A program made the translations under genes and the position numbers. From the NCBI GenBank assembly GCA_015499985.1, contig JAAAUF010000098.1, positions 1 through 64,000 on the forward strand: a DNA stretch of 64,000 bases. Direction: 5' to 3'. Shown here piece after piece: positions 11,114-22,577 of this stretch (positions are counted from its first letter, which is position 1; each line of letters opens with the position of its first letter). The notes beneath the pieces are model-generated. The model did no database searches, had not been told where the DNA came from, and saw nothing but the letters and a program-made list of their open reading frames with translations. The stretch comes from Haplosporangium gracile (taxonomy: Eukaryota > Mortierellomycota > Mortierellomycetes > Mortierellales > Mortierellaceae).

Positions 11114-12223
11114 TCAAAGGTCAGCAATATTGACAACGCCCATACCAAGGTTCTTTCCCTTCAAGTTGGCCGCAAAGGCCTCATGTGCATTCTCCAAACC
11201 CTCTGTAATCTCCTCCTTGCAAATACTATCCCCATTCAACAACCACTTGGCTACATCCTCCGGAACGCAGGCGAAAGCTCCTTCTCAAAATCCAGACACA
11301 GGAACCCCTCAATCTTGATCCGCTTCTGGAAGACAAGGACCAAGTTCTTGATATGGTACAGGACAAGCCGATTGTAGTCATCAAACATACTACTGACGAC
11401 CACACGACCATATCTCTTCAACACCTCCAGGGCAGCCTCCAGCTGCTCGCCTCCCACATTGTCGTAGTAGATGTCCAACCCTTCGGGATAGGCCTCGCGG
11501 AGGGACTCAACAATAGGTTTTCCGGACTTGTAGTTAATGGCGGCATCGAACTTGAGTTCCTCGAGGATGATCTTGACCTTCTCGTCGGACCCTGCAGACC
11601 CGATGACGCGAAGACCCTGACGCTTGGCCATTTAACCCACAAGATGGCTCACTACCCCATGGCAGCAGAAACAAAGATAGTCTCACCTGGTTTGAGGTTT
11701 CCATACAGTTTGAAGGATCCATAGGCAGTGAGTCCAGTTATGCCCAGGGCGCCCATGTACCTAGACAGGGGCACCTTGGAGTCTCGGATGGCAGTTGGGG
11801 GGATGTGTGAGAAGTGTTCCCAGATGATGACGCCAACGACGAGAGACCCGATTGGGAACCTAAGTTTCTTGGATTGGATGACTTCTCCCATTCCGTAGCC
11901 GTTGATGGGTTTTCCGAGGTGGAAGCAGGGGACGTAGGCTCCTTAATCCCGTCCATTCTACCTCGAAGGTCTACTCATGATGTTATATGTTGAAGATACA
12001 GCAAATTTCAGTTCCGGAATCAGGTGAGACAGTATCAAGGCGAGGAGAGATAAAAACGAAACTTACAGGGGTCCAAGGAGAGGTAGAGGTTACGTGTGAG
12101 AATGTCGCCGTCTTCTAGATGTGGGGCGAGTTGGGTGTGATGAAGGACGAAGTGTTCTCCGGCGACAGGGTAGTCCTCTGGGCGCTTTACGAAGATAATG
12201 GACTTGTTCTCGGTGTTGACTAT
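11114..12223 (-). pseudogene. Decayed MDR-family reductase (tandem copy)
   Basis: This is a relic of a zinc-independent medium-chain dehydrogenase/reductase related to prostaglandin and alkenal double-bond reductases, parallel to the intact gene at 12514-14038. Similarity is traced over almost the whole length: PEDYPVAGEHFVLHHTQLA, ILTRNLYLSLDP, LRGRMDGIK, HLGKPINGYGMGEVIQS, IGSAGSDEKVKIILEEL, GLDIYYDNVGGEQLEAALE and GMGVVNIADL at the end. Lesions: the expected start reads ATA (12221-12223); frame shifts occur near 11945, within about 11635-11670 (with in-frame TAG and TGA, where the Gly-rich nucleotide loop should be) and near 11255. The first intron (about 11965-12066) is still in the conserved SLDP/Y phase-1 position. 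At least four independent lesions make sequencing error alone unlikely. The downstream end lies 80 bp from the convergent PNPOx-like gene. Confidence 0.85.
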
Positions 12224-12513
12224 TGCGTAGGAGAGAGTGTGTGTGCTGTGTAGAGTAGGTATGTGAAAGAAGGGTTACAAAGATAAGGAAGAGAAGGAAA
12301 AGAAAAGACCGTTTCATCAATGTTCTTCTTGTCAATGAAAACGATTTGCACGGGCCCTGCTTGCATCCTCATTCTCATTCGGCAACCATGGAAAGGACAT
12401 GGGCCGTATGTCCCATTGTCATGCAAAAATTACTGCAATGCATGATTGTTATTTGCAATAGTTCTGTGGTTTATTTTTGTATGCTACTCATTATTCAGAC
12501 TACTGATGTAGTT

Positions 12514-14038
12514 CTAGAGGTCGGCAACATGAACAACCTGCTTTCCAAAGTTCTTTCCGTTCAGCAGCCCAACGAATGCCTCGGGTGCAGCAGCGACGCC
12601 CTTGGCCTCATCAACACGGTAGACAATCTTCTTGTTGACCAGCAACTCCTTGACATCGCGGAAGAAATCCTCAAAGTATTGCTCATGAAAATCAGCAACG
12701 ATGAAACCCCGGATAGTAAGTCTCTTGCTGACAACGTTCATGAGGTTCTTGATCCCGTAGGGTTGACGGGTGTTGTATTGAGAGATCATTCCACAGGCAA
12801 TGACTCTTCCGTGGGTGTTGAGATGATCCAAGGCGGCCTCCAGAGTCTCGCCTCCGACGTTCTCAAAGTAGATATCGATACCCTTGGGCGCCAACTCCTT
12901 GAGGGCGTCGTGAGCGCTGCGTTTCTTATAGTTGAATGCATGGTCAAAGCCTACTTCCTTGAGAAGGTAGTCGACCTTTTCGTCCGAGCCCGCTATTGTT
13001 TTGGTGTATACAATAGATCGTTCAGTCAGTCCGTACTTATATAGGCGGAAGTGGATCAAAGTTATTGCGAGAGTGTGTACATACCTGATCCGATGGTGGT
13101 GAGACCCCATGCCTTGGCCAATTGACCGGCAAGTTGACCTACGGAATGTATCCAACACAAAACTTTACGCGTTAGATCGTCACTCATATCGATCTGAAGC
13201 AAACACGCGTTATCAGCACATCAGAAGCAACATTGGACTTACCAACGGCCCCAGAAGCAGCAGAAATGAAGATGGTCTCGCCAGCCTTGGGCTTTCCAAT
13301 GTCCTTCAACGAGGCATATGCAGTCAACCCTGTCAAGTTGATAATTCAAAGAGAAAGGAATGGACGCGAACATGCGTGTTAGCGACCTGAGCGCGTCATT
13401 ATTTTCAACATCTCTTACCCACGCATATTTGCAATGATTTCATAAAATCACAACAAAGGGGCTAGCAAAAGAAGGGCCAAGTTCAAAAAAAAAATCAGCA
13501 AGAACTTACCAGGCATGCCGAGGACACCGACGTAAGACGACAATGGCAGCTTGGACTCTCTTGCTTCGGGGATGATTCTGGTGGTGGGAAGATCGGGCAA
13601 GACAGTGTACTCCTCCCAGCCGACAAAAGCATGGATGATCGATCCGACGGGATACTTTGAGTTCTTGGACTCGATCACCTCGGCGACTCCTCGGGCGTCC
13701 AAAGGCTTGCCGATTTCAAAGGCAGCACTATACGATTGCTTGTTGGCATCTCTCATCTTCCCACGCATGTCTGTTTTCAAGGGGAAGCACGTATTGTCGA
13801 TAAAAGAAATAGGCGATGAGTTTACTTTATCATGAAAATAAGCGATTGTTTAAAAGGCGAAACAAAAAAAAAAAAAAAACTTACAGGGGTCGAGAGAGAA
13901 GACCAGGTTCCTTGCGAGTACCTCGCCATCCTTGAGGACTGGGTTGAAGTCCTTGTTAGTCCTGGCCGTAAGGTGTTCACCGACAACAGGGAACTCGTGG
14001 GGGTGAGCGAGATAAATAACCGAGGTGTTGGAAGGCAT
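12514..14038 (-). CDS. NADP-dependent MDR-family oxidoreductase (alkenal/prostaglandin reductase type)
   Basis: Five exons (14038-13885, 13770-13510, 13329-13243, 13138-13085, 12992-12514) sum to 344 aa, the usual length for this family. Visible features: the N-terminal GroES-like part (FSLDPYMRGKM), the nucleotide-binding loop AASGAVGQLAGQLAK split by an intron, TTIGSAGSDEKV after it, GIDIYFENVGGETLEAALDHL, and the C-terminal GKNFGKQVVHVADL. Zinc-binding cysteines are absent, as in the double-bond reductases that use NADPH to reduce alpha,beta-unsaturated carbonyls. The substrate here is unknown; a role in detoxifying reactive aldehydes or ketones is inferred from the family. A TATA box lies about 100 bp upstream. 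The gene sits directly upstream of its decayed duplicate in the same orientation. Confidence 0.92.
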
Positions 14039-14132
14039 GGCTGAATGAAGGTTTTTTCGAAAGTGGAGAAGGGGAGGGTGGAGAGGAAAAGGAGTGAAAT
14101 GGGTTGTGAGAAAAACAGCACGTAATGCAGAC

Positions 14133-14142
14133 CCTTTTTATA
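14133..14142 (-). promoter_or_regulatory. TATA box of intact MDR gene
   Basis: TATAAAAAGG on the minus strand, about 100 nt upstream of the ATG at 14038. No equivalent was noticed in front of the decayed copy. Confidence 0.6.
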
Positions 14143-15027
14143 GTAGTTTAGCTTGAGCGGAGGAGGGGTGTGTTTTTTTGCAGGGAATTACTAAGCGTGT
14201 CGAAAAGACGCCATTGGCAGCTACTAAACTGTGGTCGGGGACCTGTGGAGACGACATTCTGAGCGCGAAAAATGGCGATTAGTCGATCTAGGAGAGCAAA
14301 AAAAAAAAAACGAAAAGAGGTAGCTGTTTGTCGCGTCTTTGTTTTTTCTTTGTACCGGTTCTCAATGCCATTGGGAAATGTATATTTTGTGTGCAGAGCA
14401 TTGCCACTTGAACACTCGAATAAATGTTAGGTAGGATTGTTGTCGACGTGGCCCATTGAGATCACGCGATCTGAGCTGGTTGGTCCTCTTGCTCCTGAAG
14501 AAGGATGGCTGTTGGATGTTGCTCACTCTGGCTGTTCGAATGCTATATAAAGTAAATATGGACATAGCCATGGTAGGGCTTGTCAAGGGATATATGTTCA
14601 TACATATGTTGCGTTTATTGTACCTGATGTAGCAATACATTTCTAGGACTCACTTGAAGAAAAAAGAAAAAGAAGTTCGAGAGCTGTTATTTTGTCGCTT
14701 CTTCTTTTTGGTCTCTCTCCTCTCCACTTCTTCCACGTTTGACTCTCTTGTAGACTTGCAACCCCTTTGCCCTTCCCTCCATCCCCACCCTCTTTGCTCC
14801 TCTCCTCCCTCTTTTTCTTGCTCCACTATCCGCCCTCCTTCTCTTCTCCGCCTGTCTTCCTGTCTTCCTGTCTGCGCCTTTTAGTCCCTTTAAAAAAGGG
14901 TGCTGCATTCATAGCCTCATAGACGCACACACACAAACACATACTCAGTTCTCTCCCTCCCTCTCCTTCACTCACTCTCTCACTCTCTCTCACACACTAC
15001 ATCAGTAGAAAAGAACAGCATTCAGCC
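14143..15027. other. Divergent intergenic region (MDR gene / HECT gene)
   Basis: Holds the promoters of the two divergent genes. 14690-15000 is CT-rich with CACA and CTCTC tracts, like a 5' leader of the HECT ligase gene. No credible ORF was found. Confidence 0.5.
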
Positions 15028-18000
15028 ATGACAAGCCAAGGCTACTCGCCCTACGCTTACCTCTCAGGGTCACAGAGCCAGCAACAGCTACCACCCTCTC
15101 GTCCATCCTCAACCTCAAATTCATCCTCATCCTCAACCTATGAAAGCCAAGGAAACCACTTGGTAATAATACACTCCTCTCGATGGACAGACGGACGGAC
15201 ACACTTGACCTCTTGAACACTCCCATAGACAAACACACAGCACAACCCTGTTCAGGGCAACTATTGCCTTGTCGGTAAACTTCTGAGTATTAAAACATAC
15301 ACTGATTCTTCTTGCTGCATCGCTCGCTTAGATCATTGGCAAGTGCATGTTCTGCAAGAGGTAAGGCTCTGGAATAGAGCTTGCTTGCTTCTGCATTCGC
15401 TGTCTTTACGGAACACAAACAACGCACGAGACACTAACAGACTGTTGACAACCATCCTATTCCCTTCTAGCCAACTATGCTACCCCCAGGCGGTCAAGGT
15501 GTTCCAATGTGTCACCTGCGACACCATCAACGACCTGATTCCGGCTCCAGGTGTTGGTACGTCTTCTTCAACAACTGTTTATTCTGTGGATTCATGTCCT
15601 GCATCGTCCATGACTGACGGTGGAAATAGCTCAGCAGAGCGGTTTTTATTATTTTTAAACTGGCAGGTCCTGGCGGACCTTCACACACCCTACCTGACTT
15701 ATTAACCCGCCCTTGGTCAATTTACTTTGTCATATCGGTAATAGTACCCCAGGAACCGCTTACATTGGCACAAATCCAACAGGCATTGGAGCGAGCAGAG
15801 GAACAACGGACCGAAACTGGAGGCGAATTGGACTACACTGAACTCGGGACACTTTTACGAGAGAAGCTGCGAAAGTTTGCTGCTTTCAACTCCATTTTCG
15901 ACAGTGTAAGGGCAGATCCAAAGGATCGTTTCCTTGATCCCTTATTTCTGATGATTTGTCTCGTGCCGAATCGCTGACCCTTTTGTGCGCTGTCCAATGC
16001 TGTGGGTCCTATAGGGGCGTCCGATTACGTATGAACACTGCGGGGTGAATCTCGAGGAAGCCCGCCAAGCTTTCTCTCTGCTGGTGGCTATGGTAAATTG
16101 AGTCCTCGCCACAATTTGCTATTAAGACATTCCGTCGACTCTTCTTTATCAAGTACATTTTCTTGTCTGTCTAACAGCCCATCCGTTGCCCTTTTGTACA
16201 TTAGCCCAACTCGATTGCTCTGGCTGTCATGACATCGGTGGAGGCGATATTGAAGCGTCCTGGGAAGTATGTGGCCATAAGACAAGCCTTATTCATGGAT
16301 TGCAAATGACACAACAGGGCTATGAGACTCTTGAGGAGCTATTTTTAACAATACCTTTGTATCTTACTTTTTTTCAGGGAAATCAAGGACAAAGAGGATC
16401 TCAAGTTCATCATGCTGATGTTTGAGGTACATTACTTGGAACACTACTGTTGAGATTATGAGTATCTATTTTGATAGTAGAGTTTCGTTTATTAACTCGG
16501 GGAGTATCACTTGTTGAACTTCTTTTTTTCGTTTATAGTGTCCATGGCTTACTCGGCACAGGACACAGCAGGAGTCAGAATACCACCATAACATCACGAA
16601 GCGACTCTTCACCATTATCAGCAATTTGCCAAGTGACCTGCACAAATACCTGTCGAGCTGGTTCACAAAGTAAGCTCACGCAGGACACCCCGCACGTATT
16701 ACTCTCATATTCATCATTTAATAACGGTACTGATCAGTTATCTGTTATGTCACGACGTAGCTGTCTGTCGACCCCGATCTTTCACAACAGGATCAACTTT
16801 GTCAACAAGTTTATCACACAGCGACTCTCGAACCAGCAAAAGTCAACGGATCGCAACCAGCACATCATTTACCAGAGTGACCCAAGGATTCAGGCAGCGG
16901 CAAGAGTGATGCACCTCTTTTTCAAAGCGAACCAACCCAATGAGAAGGATTTGCCAGAATTCGGAGGCAAGAACCGATCGGGAGAGGACTTTGTTATCGT
17001 TCCCTTCTCCAAGGACTCAGCAACAAAATCCCAAAAGATTCCCATCGACGAATACTACAACATGATTGTCGATCTGATCGAACTACCGGTCGACTTTTGT
17101 GCCTGGGAATCACGCTCTGCGTAGGTGTTAATACGGATCGGATATGCTTTTGGCGTCTACTCTGAAAAATGACCGCTTGCTGACCATACATTTTATTTTC
17201 ACAATAGTATGTTCACATTCTGCCAATATCCGTTCCTGATTTCGATGGGAGCCAAGATGCAGATTATGGCGTGGGACGCAAAGAGACAGATGGAGATTAA
17301 GATGCAAAAGACCATCGAGGCGTTGGTGATGCAGAAAAGACTTCGGGCTAGCGAAACCGGAGGAGATGCGACCGGGATTACATTGTTGACTCAGGCAGAA
17401 CTCCAGCAGGCACCCCTGTTGATCCTGAAAGTTCACCGCAACAATTTGATCGAGGAGTCTTTGACGCAGGTATGCAATATCATTTGGATGTTTTGTCGAG
17501 GGTTATGTGAAGAGAGCAGACCGCAGAGAAGCTAATAGGGATCCTTATACTTGTTATAACTGTCTTAGCTTTCCCGTAACGAGATGGATTTGAAAAAGTC
17601 CTTGCGTATCGAGTTTGTTGGAGAGGATGGCGTTGATGCAGGAGGATTGAGGAAAGAATGGTTCCTGCTCCTTGTGCGGCAGCTATTTGACCCGCAGTAT
17701 GGTAAGCGCGCTAGGGTGTCATCTGTTCAGCGCAGTCGAACCAGAGGCGTAAGACACGTCGTCTAGACATAATCTGACATTGTTTTTCGTTCATCGTGCA
17801 TCCTTCGACTAGGCATGTTCATTTACGATGACCAATCGCAGTACTGCTGGTTCAACCCAGCCTCATTCGAGTCCCTTGACCAGTTCTACTTGGTCGGAGT
17901 CGTTATTGGTTTGGCCATCTACAATTCGACCATTCTAGACCTGCCTCTGCCCCTCGCCGTGTACAAGAAGCTGCTCAATATACCGGTTGCCTTGGAAGAC

Positions 18001-19129
18001 CTGGCAACGTTCCGTCCTGTAAGTGCTCACATGCATGGCGACTCAGGGTTCCACCGTCAGCTCCGCCTCTTCTGTATTTTTTTTTTCTTTTTGTGCTGAC
18101 ATGATTATCCTTGCTCTACCGTTTCTGACTTATAACTAGGATTTGGCAAAAGGATTCGACCAGCTTTTGAACTATGAAGAGAAGGATGTCGAGGATGTGT
18201 TTTGTCTTAACTTTGTGGGATCGTACGAGGCGTATGGCGAGAACGTGGAAGTTCCACTGATTCCTAATGGCGGCGATATCCCTGTCACGAATCACAACAA
18301 GCGACAATATGTGGAGCGTTATGCCAATTTCATCATGAACAAGAGCATTTCTGACGTATGTCATGCTGCACGTTCCTTCTTAGAAGGATGGTTTGCTTTT
18401 AATGTCCGCAAGCGAAATTGCTAGATTCTTGTTCTGCATATCTTCTAACTGCTCTTGTTCTTCTTCTTCTTTTCTTTCTTTCTTGTACCTTGAACCTCGT
18501 AAATAGCAATTTGAATCGTTCCGTCGTGGATTCTACCTGGTCTGCGGAGGGCATGCACTGTCTCTCTTCCGACCCGAGGAGATTGAGTTCTTGGTCCGGG
18601 GCAGCGCAGAACCTTTGGACATTGACCAACTGCGCTCAGTAACGGTCTATGAGGGATTTAACGATGAACACGAGGTGATCAAGTAAGTTCCTAGTCGATT
18701 AGTTTTTTTGATGTTTTTCTTTTTTGAATTGAGTCGGACTCTGGAAACTACAGTCCAGGAAGCTGCAGACATGCATATCAGATTCTGTTCAGCTCCGCTT
18801 TTCGCACTTTCTCTCATTTTACTCACCTCATCCCACTCTGCACACTTTCTCATTTGAATAGAAACTTTTGGTCTATTTTCAAAGAGTTTGAGGACAAGGA
18901 TCAGCGGCGACTTTTGCAGTTCATCACGGCATCGGATCGCTACCCAGCGACGGGCATTGCGAACTTGACTTTCAAGATCACTTGTATGGGCAGCCATGAC
19001 TCGAATCATTATCCTACGACACACACCTGCTTCAACCAACTGTGTCTTTATAATTATCGGGGACGAGACAAACTTAAGAACATGCTGATTCGGGCTATGA
19101 ATGAGTCGGAGGGCTTTGGCGTCAAATAG
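15028..19129 (+). CDS. HECT-type E3 ubiquitin ligase (Hul4/UBE3A-like)
   Basis: Fifteen exons fit an intact frame of 783 aa: 15028-15162, 15332-15360, 15471-15556, 15745-15905, 16015-16092, 16205-16266, 16378-16426, 16539-16669, 16761-17120, 17208-17469, 17569-17701, 17813-18018, 18140-18355, 18507-18682 and 18862-19129. The N-terminus is Ser/Gln-rich. It is followed by a four-cysteine zinc-ribbon-like motif (CMFCK, then [10 protein letters not shown]) and a helical middle region. The C-terminal 350 or so residues are a HECT domain: [44 protein letters not shown] and the catalytic cysteine in [11 protein letters not shown] just before the end. HECT enzymes take ubiquitin from an E2 onto this cysteine and pass it to a substrate. 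The overall layout (short N-terminus, Cys motif, C-terminal HECT) resembles Hul4/UBE3A-class ligases rather than C2-WW (Rsp5) ligases. The exon 9 acceptor is uncertain; 16790 is an in-frame alternative. Confidence 0.92.
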
Positions 19130-19869
19130 CGTCATTACCTGTCCTACAGGCCCGATTGCATATTTATTTTTTGTGTCTTTTTCTTTCTTTTTTTCTTTTC
19201 TAACTGTGTCTTCATCCTTGCAGTAACGGTTGCGCCCAATGAAAAAGCATAGAGCGAGAGAGTGAGGAAGAAGAGAGACGCGCAGGCGACTTTTCTTTTT
19301 TCGTTTCTCTTAATCCTGCGACACCAACAAATGAACACGAAATAAAGGACACACATCCCCCTTTCTCAGTTATTTCCGGTTCTTGGCTCTCTTCCTATGC
19401 CTCTCTTTCGGCGTGCATTGCTGCAGCAATGAAAAAAAGACGCTGCCGTTGGTCATTGTCGGTCTTCATTGGCCCTACATGCTAATCCCCCTTGTGTCTA
19501 GTACTCAGTCTTCACTATCCTTCCTTCGGCTGGTACTGTACTTGCGCCAGTACTCGTACTTTTCATCGTATGTTCTCCTTGATTGAGTGCACACCCCTCG
19601 GATGACTTCCCCATTGGGACTCGAAAACCTTTGCCGCCGCATTTTGCGTATGAATGAGCGAAGGAAGAAGGAAAAGAGCGGACTAAAGAGCAGAGTAAAG
19701 AACAAAGGAACAATTTGATGGAAGGAAGGAGAGGTCAGGTCGCGGGACCTGGCCTAGTATAAAAACCGCCAACCATTCCCTGTTTTTCCAACTTCTTTCT
19801 TCACAACCAACAACAACATCAATCCACTCTAACCTTCTTATCCAAACCTACCTCAACACCACAACTACA
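19130..19869. other. Intergenic region, promoter of cysteine-rich peptide gene
   Basis: Downstream of the HECT gene. T-rich 3' flank to about 19200, then unannotated sequence. The last 120 nt carry a TATA box and a CA-rich leader (CAACAACATCAATCC) before the ATG at 19870. Confidence 0.5.
19758..19765 (+). promoter_or_regulatory. TATA box of cysteine-rich peptide gene
   Basis: TATAAAAA 112 nt upstream of the ATG, followed by an A/C-rich leader. Such a strong core promoter fits high or inducible expression of a small secreted protein. Confidence 0.65.
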
Positions 19870-20237
19870 ATGATTACTGCCAGAGCCTTCCAGACCCTCT
19901 TCTTCGTCCTTGCCTTCTTTATTACACTTGGAGCCACCGTCGATGCCGCCCCTACCACTACCAAGAGTATGTTTGTTTCTGTCGACGCAAGAAATTTTGA
20001 AGAACTTTCATTCATGTCTGTGCACTCTTTGTTTCTTCTGACGTACGGTGATCAAACCATCCAACCCAAAAAAAATCGCCCAACTAACGAAGTTTCATTT
20101 TTTTTTTATGCCTTGAAGAAAACTGCATCCAATGCTTTGCTCCCCCTATCTGCCCTCCCTGTCTCAAGACTGAGCGTTGCGTTTTGATCCAGCCAACTTG
20201 CAACAGCTGCGGAGAAGGTTATTGTGTTCCTCTGTAA
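19870..20237 (+). CDS. Small secreted cysteine-rich protein
   Basis: Two exons (19870-19966 and 20119-20237) encode 71 aa. Residues 1-27 form a signal peptide (hydrophobic core, ending VDAAP). The mature part of about 44 residues has eight cysteines in closely spaced pairs (NCIQC, ICPPC, RC, TC, NSC, YC), so up to four disulfides are possible. It is too short, and its pattern too divergent, for me to assign a known family. The eight-cysteine count recalls hydrophobins, but the CC doublets of hydrophobins are missing and the spacing does not fit. It could be a cell-wall, antimicrobial or host-interaction peptide; that is speculation. TATA box upstream and AATAAA 50 nt after the stop support a real transcription unit. 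Confidence 0.78.
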
Positions 20238-20286
20238 ACCATGTAATATTGCCAGTTTTCATTCAGAGGCCGAAAAGAATGCTCGC

Positions 20287-20292
20287 AATAAA
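20287..20292 (+). terminator. Poly(A) signal AATAAA
   Basis: AATAAA located 50 nt after the stop of the cysteine-rich peptide gene. Confidence 0.55.
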
Positions 20293-20689
20293 AATCTAGC
20301 ACTTCACCGGCTTTGATTTCCAAGAGATCTTTTTTTTTTATTGTTATTGAACACCATGGTGGAAGTGTGCGGAGAAATATGCAATATGAGCGCCAAAAGA
20401 TGTATGATAAAATGTGTTGGTTCCGTTCCGCTCACTTGGTCTCAAGTTGAAGGACTCAAGTTGAAAGTCTCGTGCATTGTAAGCTATTCGTGGCTGAGCA
20501 TGCTCTTTCTCTTTCCTTTCCTTCTCTTTCCTCTTCCTCGTCCTTCCCCAACGCTCTATCACCTTTACCTCTCTTCACGCCATACCCCAACTCCCTACAC
20601 ACTCTCTCTCTCAGCTCTGACCATATGGGAATCCCAATCAAGTTGTTGTCTTCACGTTGCGGTTTATAAACAGGTACGCTTATGAGTTA

Positions 20690-21940
20690 ATTGTGTGAAC
20701 AACGTCTTGATATTGCAGATTGTTACAGGCAAAATTATATGCCTTGTTACGTGTATCTAATGCTTGGCGATTTACCCATGGATGAGCGAATTCGAAAGCT
20801 TGAAGACTGGTGCAACCACTGGGACAAATATGTCGTTATTGGGGATAAAGTCCTGAACAGATTTGAAGAGCCTTTGGAGAAGAAGGAACTGATCACGAGC
20901 AAGGACGCCATCGCCACAGGAGACCTATCCAAGAAGATTTCAGTCGAGGCCGAAGGAGAGATGATGGACCTCAAGCACAATATCAACACCATGGTTCGAC
21001 CAGCTTCAGGAATTAACTATGGAGGTGTTTCGTCAAGGCCAACACCATACCATCCGACTTCATCACCCAGGTTCGATCGATCGACGAGGTCACCACTGCT
21101 GTCGCCGCAGGAAATCTGGGCAAGTCCATTGACGTCCAGGCCCAAGGTGAGATTTCCAAGCTCATGAAGACTGTCAACTCGATGGTGGAGCAGCTGAGAA
21201 CATTCGCAGCTGAGGGCACCCGTCTCGGTCGCGGGGTCAGAACAAAAGGTCGGTTGAATGTCAGACTGAAGTCAAAGTCTTGATGATACCTTGAAGGAGC
21301 TCACAGTCAACATCAACACCATGGCCGTCAGCGTTATTGCTCAGATGTAAGTTTTCACTAGGACCACCGCCGACGGGGAATTAGACCAGGGTGATGACGC
21401 GTACGAATACGATTCCGATGACGGGAAGGATGAGGCCGGCTGTATCGATGAATGGGATGAGCAGGAACAGGAGGAGGAGGAGAAGGAGGAGGAAGAGGGA
21501 GAAACGGTTGATTCTGTTATTGGCGGTCGAGATGAGATTTGAAAGAAGTTCGCCAAGCTTGTGCAGATCAAGGAGAAACCAAGGGCGAAGTTATCTAGAC
21601 TCCGGAAGATTATCGCGCATTCTTGGAAGTTTTTGATTCCACATGCGCGATCACAGAACGGTGGCCTCAAGCCTGGTCAGGGGCACATTGATCGTGTCTT
21701 TGATGATGAGGGGTACAGCATGGCGTCTTGCGTGGTTATCAACGGGCGTTTATACTACGCCAAGTTTGGGTTGGAAGGGTTTGAAGAGTCGGCGACTTGA
21801 TGTTATCAAGGGCGGAGCAAGGCCCGTTATGTGGCCAACACTGAGGAACTCTGTGTGCCAAGTGTTGATTCAGTCTCAAGGGGACCTGCAGGCAGAAAGT
21901 TCAAATGACTGGACAATCTCACCACGACTATAGTTTTTTT
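20690..21940 (+). pseudogene. Scrambled HAMP-array histidine kinase relic
   Basis: Pieces in different frames match the poly-HAMP region of group III hybrid histidine kinases (Nik1/Os-1 type). One is [18 protein letters not shown] followed by LKHNINTMV (about 20915-20995). A shifted frame then gives [29 protein letters not shown] and VNSMVEQLRTFAAEGTRLGR (about 21060-21235). A third piece is LKELTVNINTMAVSVIAQM (about 21290-21348). Linker sequence between HAMP units is missing, stops and frameshifts occur, and no kinase or receiver domain follows. The flanks do not belong to such a kinase: an upstream frame (about 20745-20900) contains [19 protein letters not shown], and a downstream Glu-rich frame (about 21370-21800) contains YSMASCVVINGRLYYAKFG. 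The latter two are unrecognised. The intact enzyme class senses osmotic stress upstream of the HOG pathway. This copy cannot act as a kinase. Confidence 0.72.
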
Positions 21941-22577
21941 TTTTTTTTTTTTTAGCTCGCCCCTATTCTTCTTCCGTCTATGTGTTCTTTCTTATTACTC
22001 AACCCTAACATTCTTTTAAATAAAAAAAGTACAAGCCTCCTCCCCTACTCTTGTAGCGATTAAAACAATAAATACAAGTTGCAAATTATGTTGTCATTGA
22101 GAAATCGTGCATTTGAAGCCATCTTTGACAGCCATAATTTCTGGACAAATCTAGACGCGAGCATCGGTCCATGAGCAACCACTTCTGAACTTGTCAAGAT
22201 GACCCTTCCTCTGTGTTTCTTCCCCCCCCCCTTCGCGACAGAAAGAGAAAGGACAAGTGAGAGCCATGGCAATATTAGTAAAAACATCTCGTCTTTGTTG
22301 TCAGCCGCCCCAGTCCTCAGGAGCGCGAACATAATTCACAATGTTTGTTATTTCGAATAATGCCCCGGGTATGATGTTTATTTATTTTTTTTCCTTGTCC
22401 AACGTCAGAATGAAATATGATACTAAACAGCTGTTGAATCGAATTGAATTGAAAAGAAATAAGAAAAAAAGGTAAGAAGAGCGGAATGGTGAAGAGTGAA
22501 GTGTGAAGGATGGGGATGAGAGGTGCGTTGATGCTGTTGCTGTTGTGAAAGACGAAACAGTTCCTCTATTATTGCAG
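21941..22577. other. Intergenic region with poly-T tract
   Basis: Begins with a run of about 19 T (21935-21953), then AT-rich sequence and the 3' flank of the tau-like gene. No credible ORF seen. Confidence 0.5.

Noticed and set aside
19870..20237. Hydrophobin
   Set aside because: Eight cysteines are present, but the diagnostic CC doublets and spacing are absent and the protein is shorter.
20690..21940. Intact histidine kinase gene
   Set aside because: No H-box, ATPase or receiver motifs; HAMP pieces lie in different frames with internal stops.
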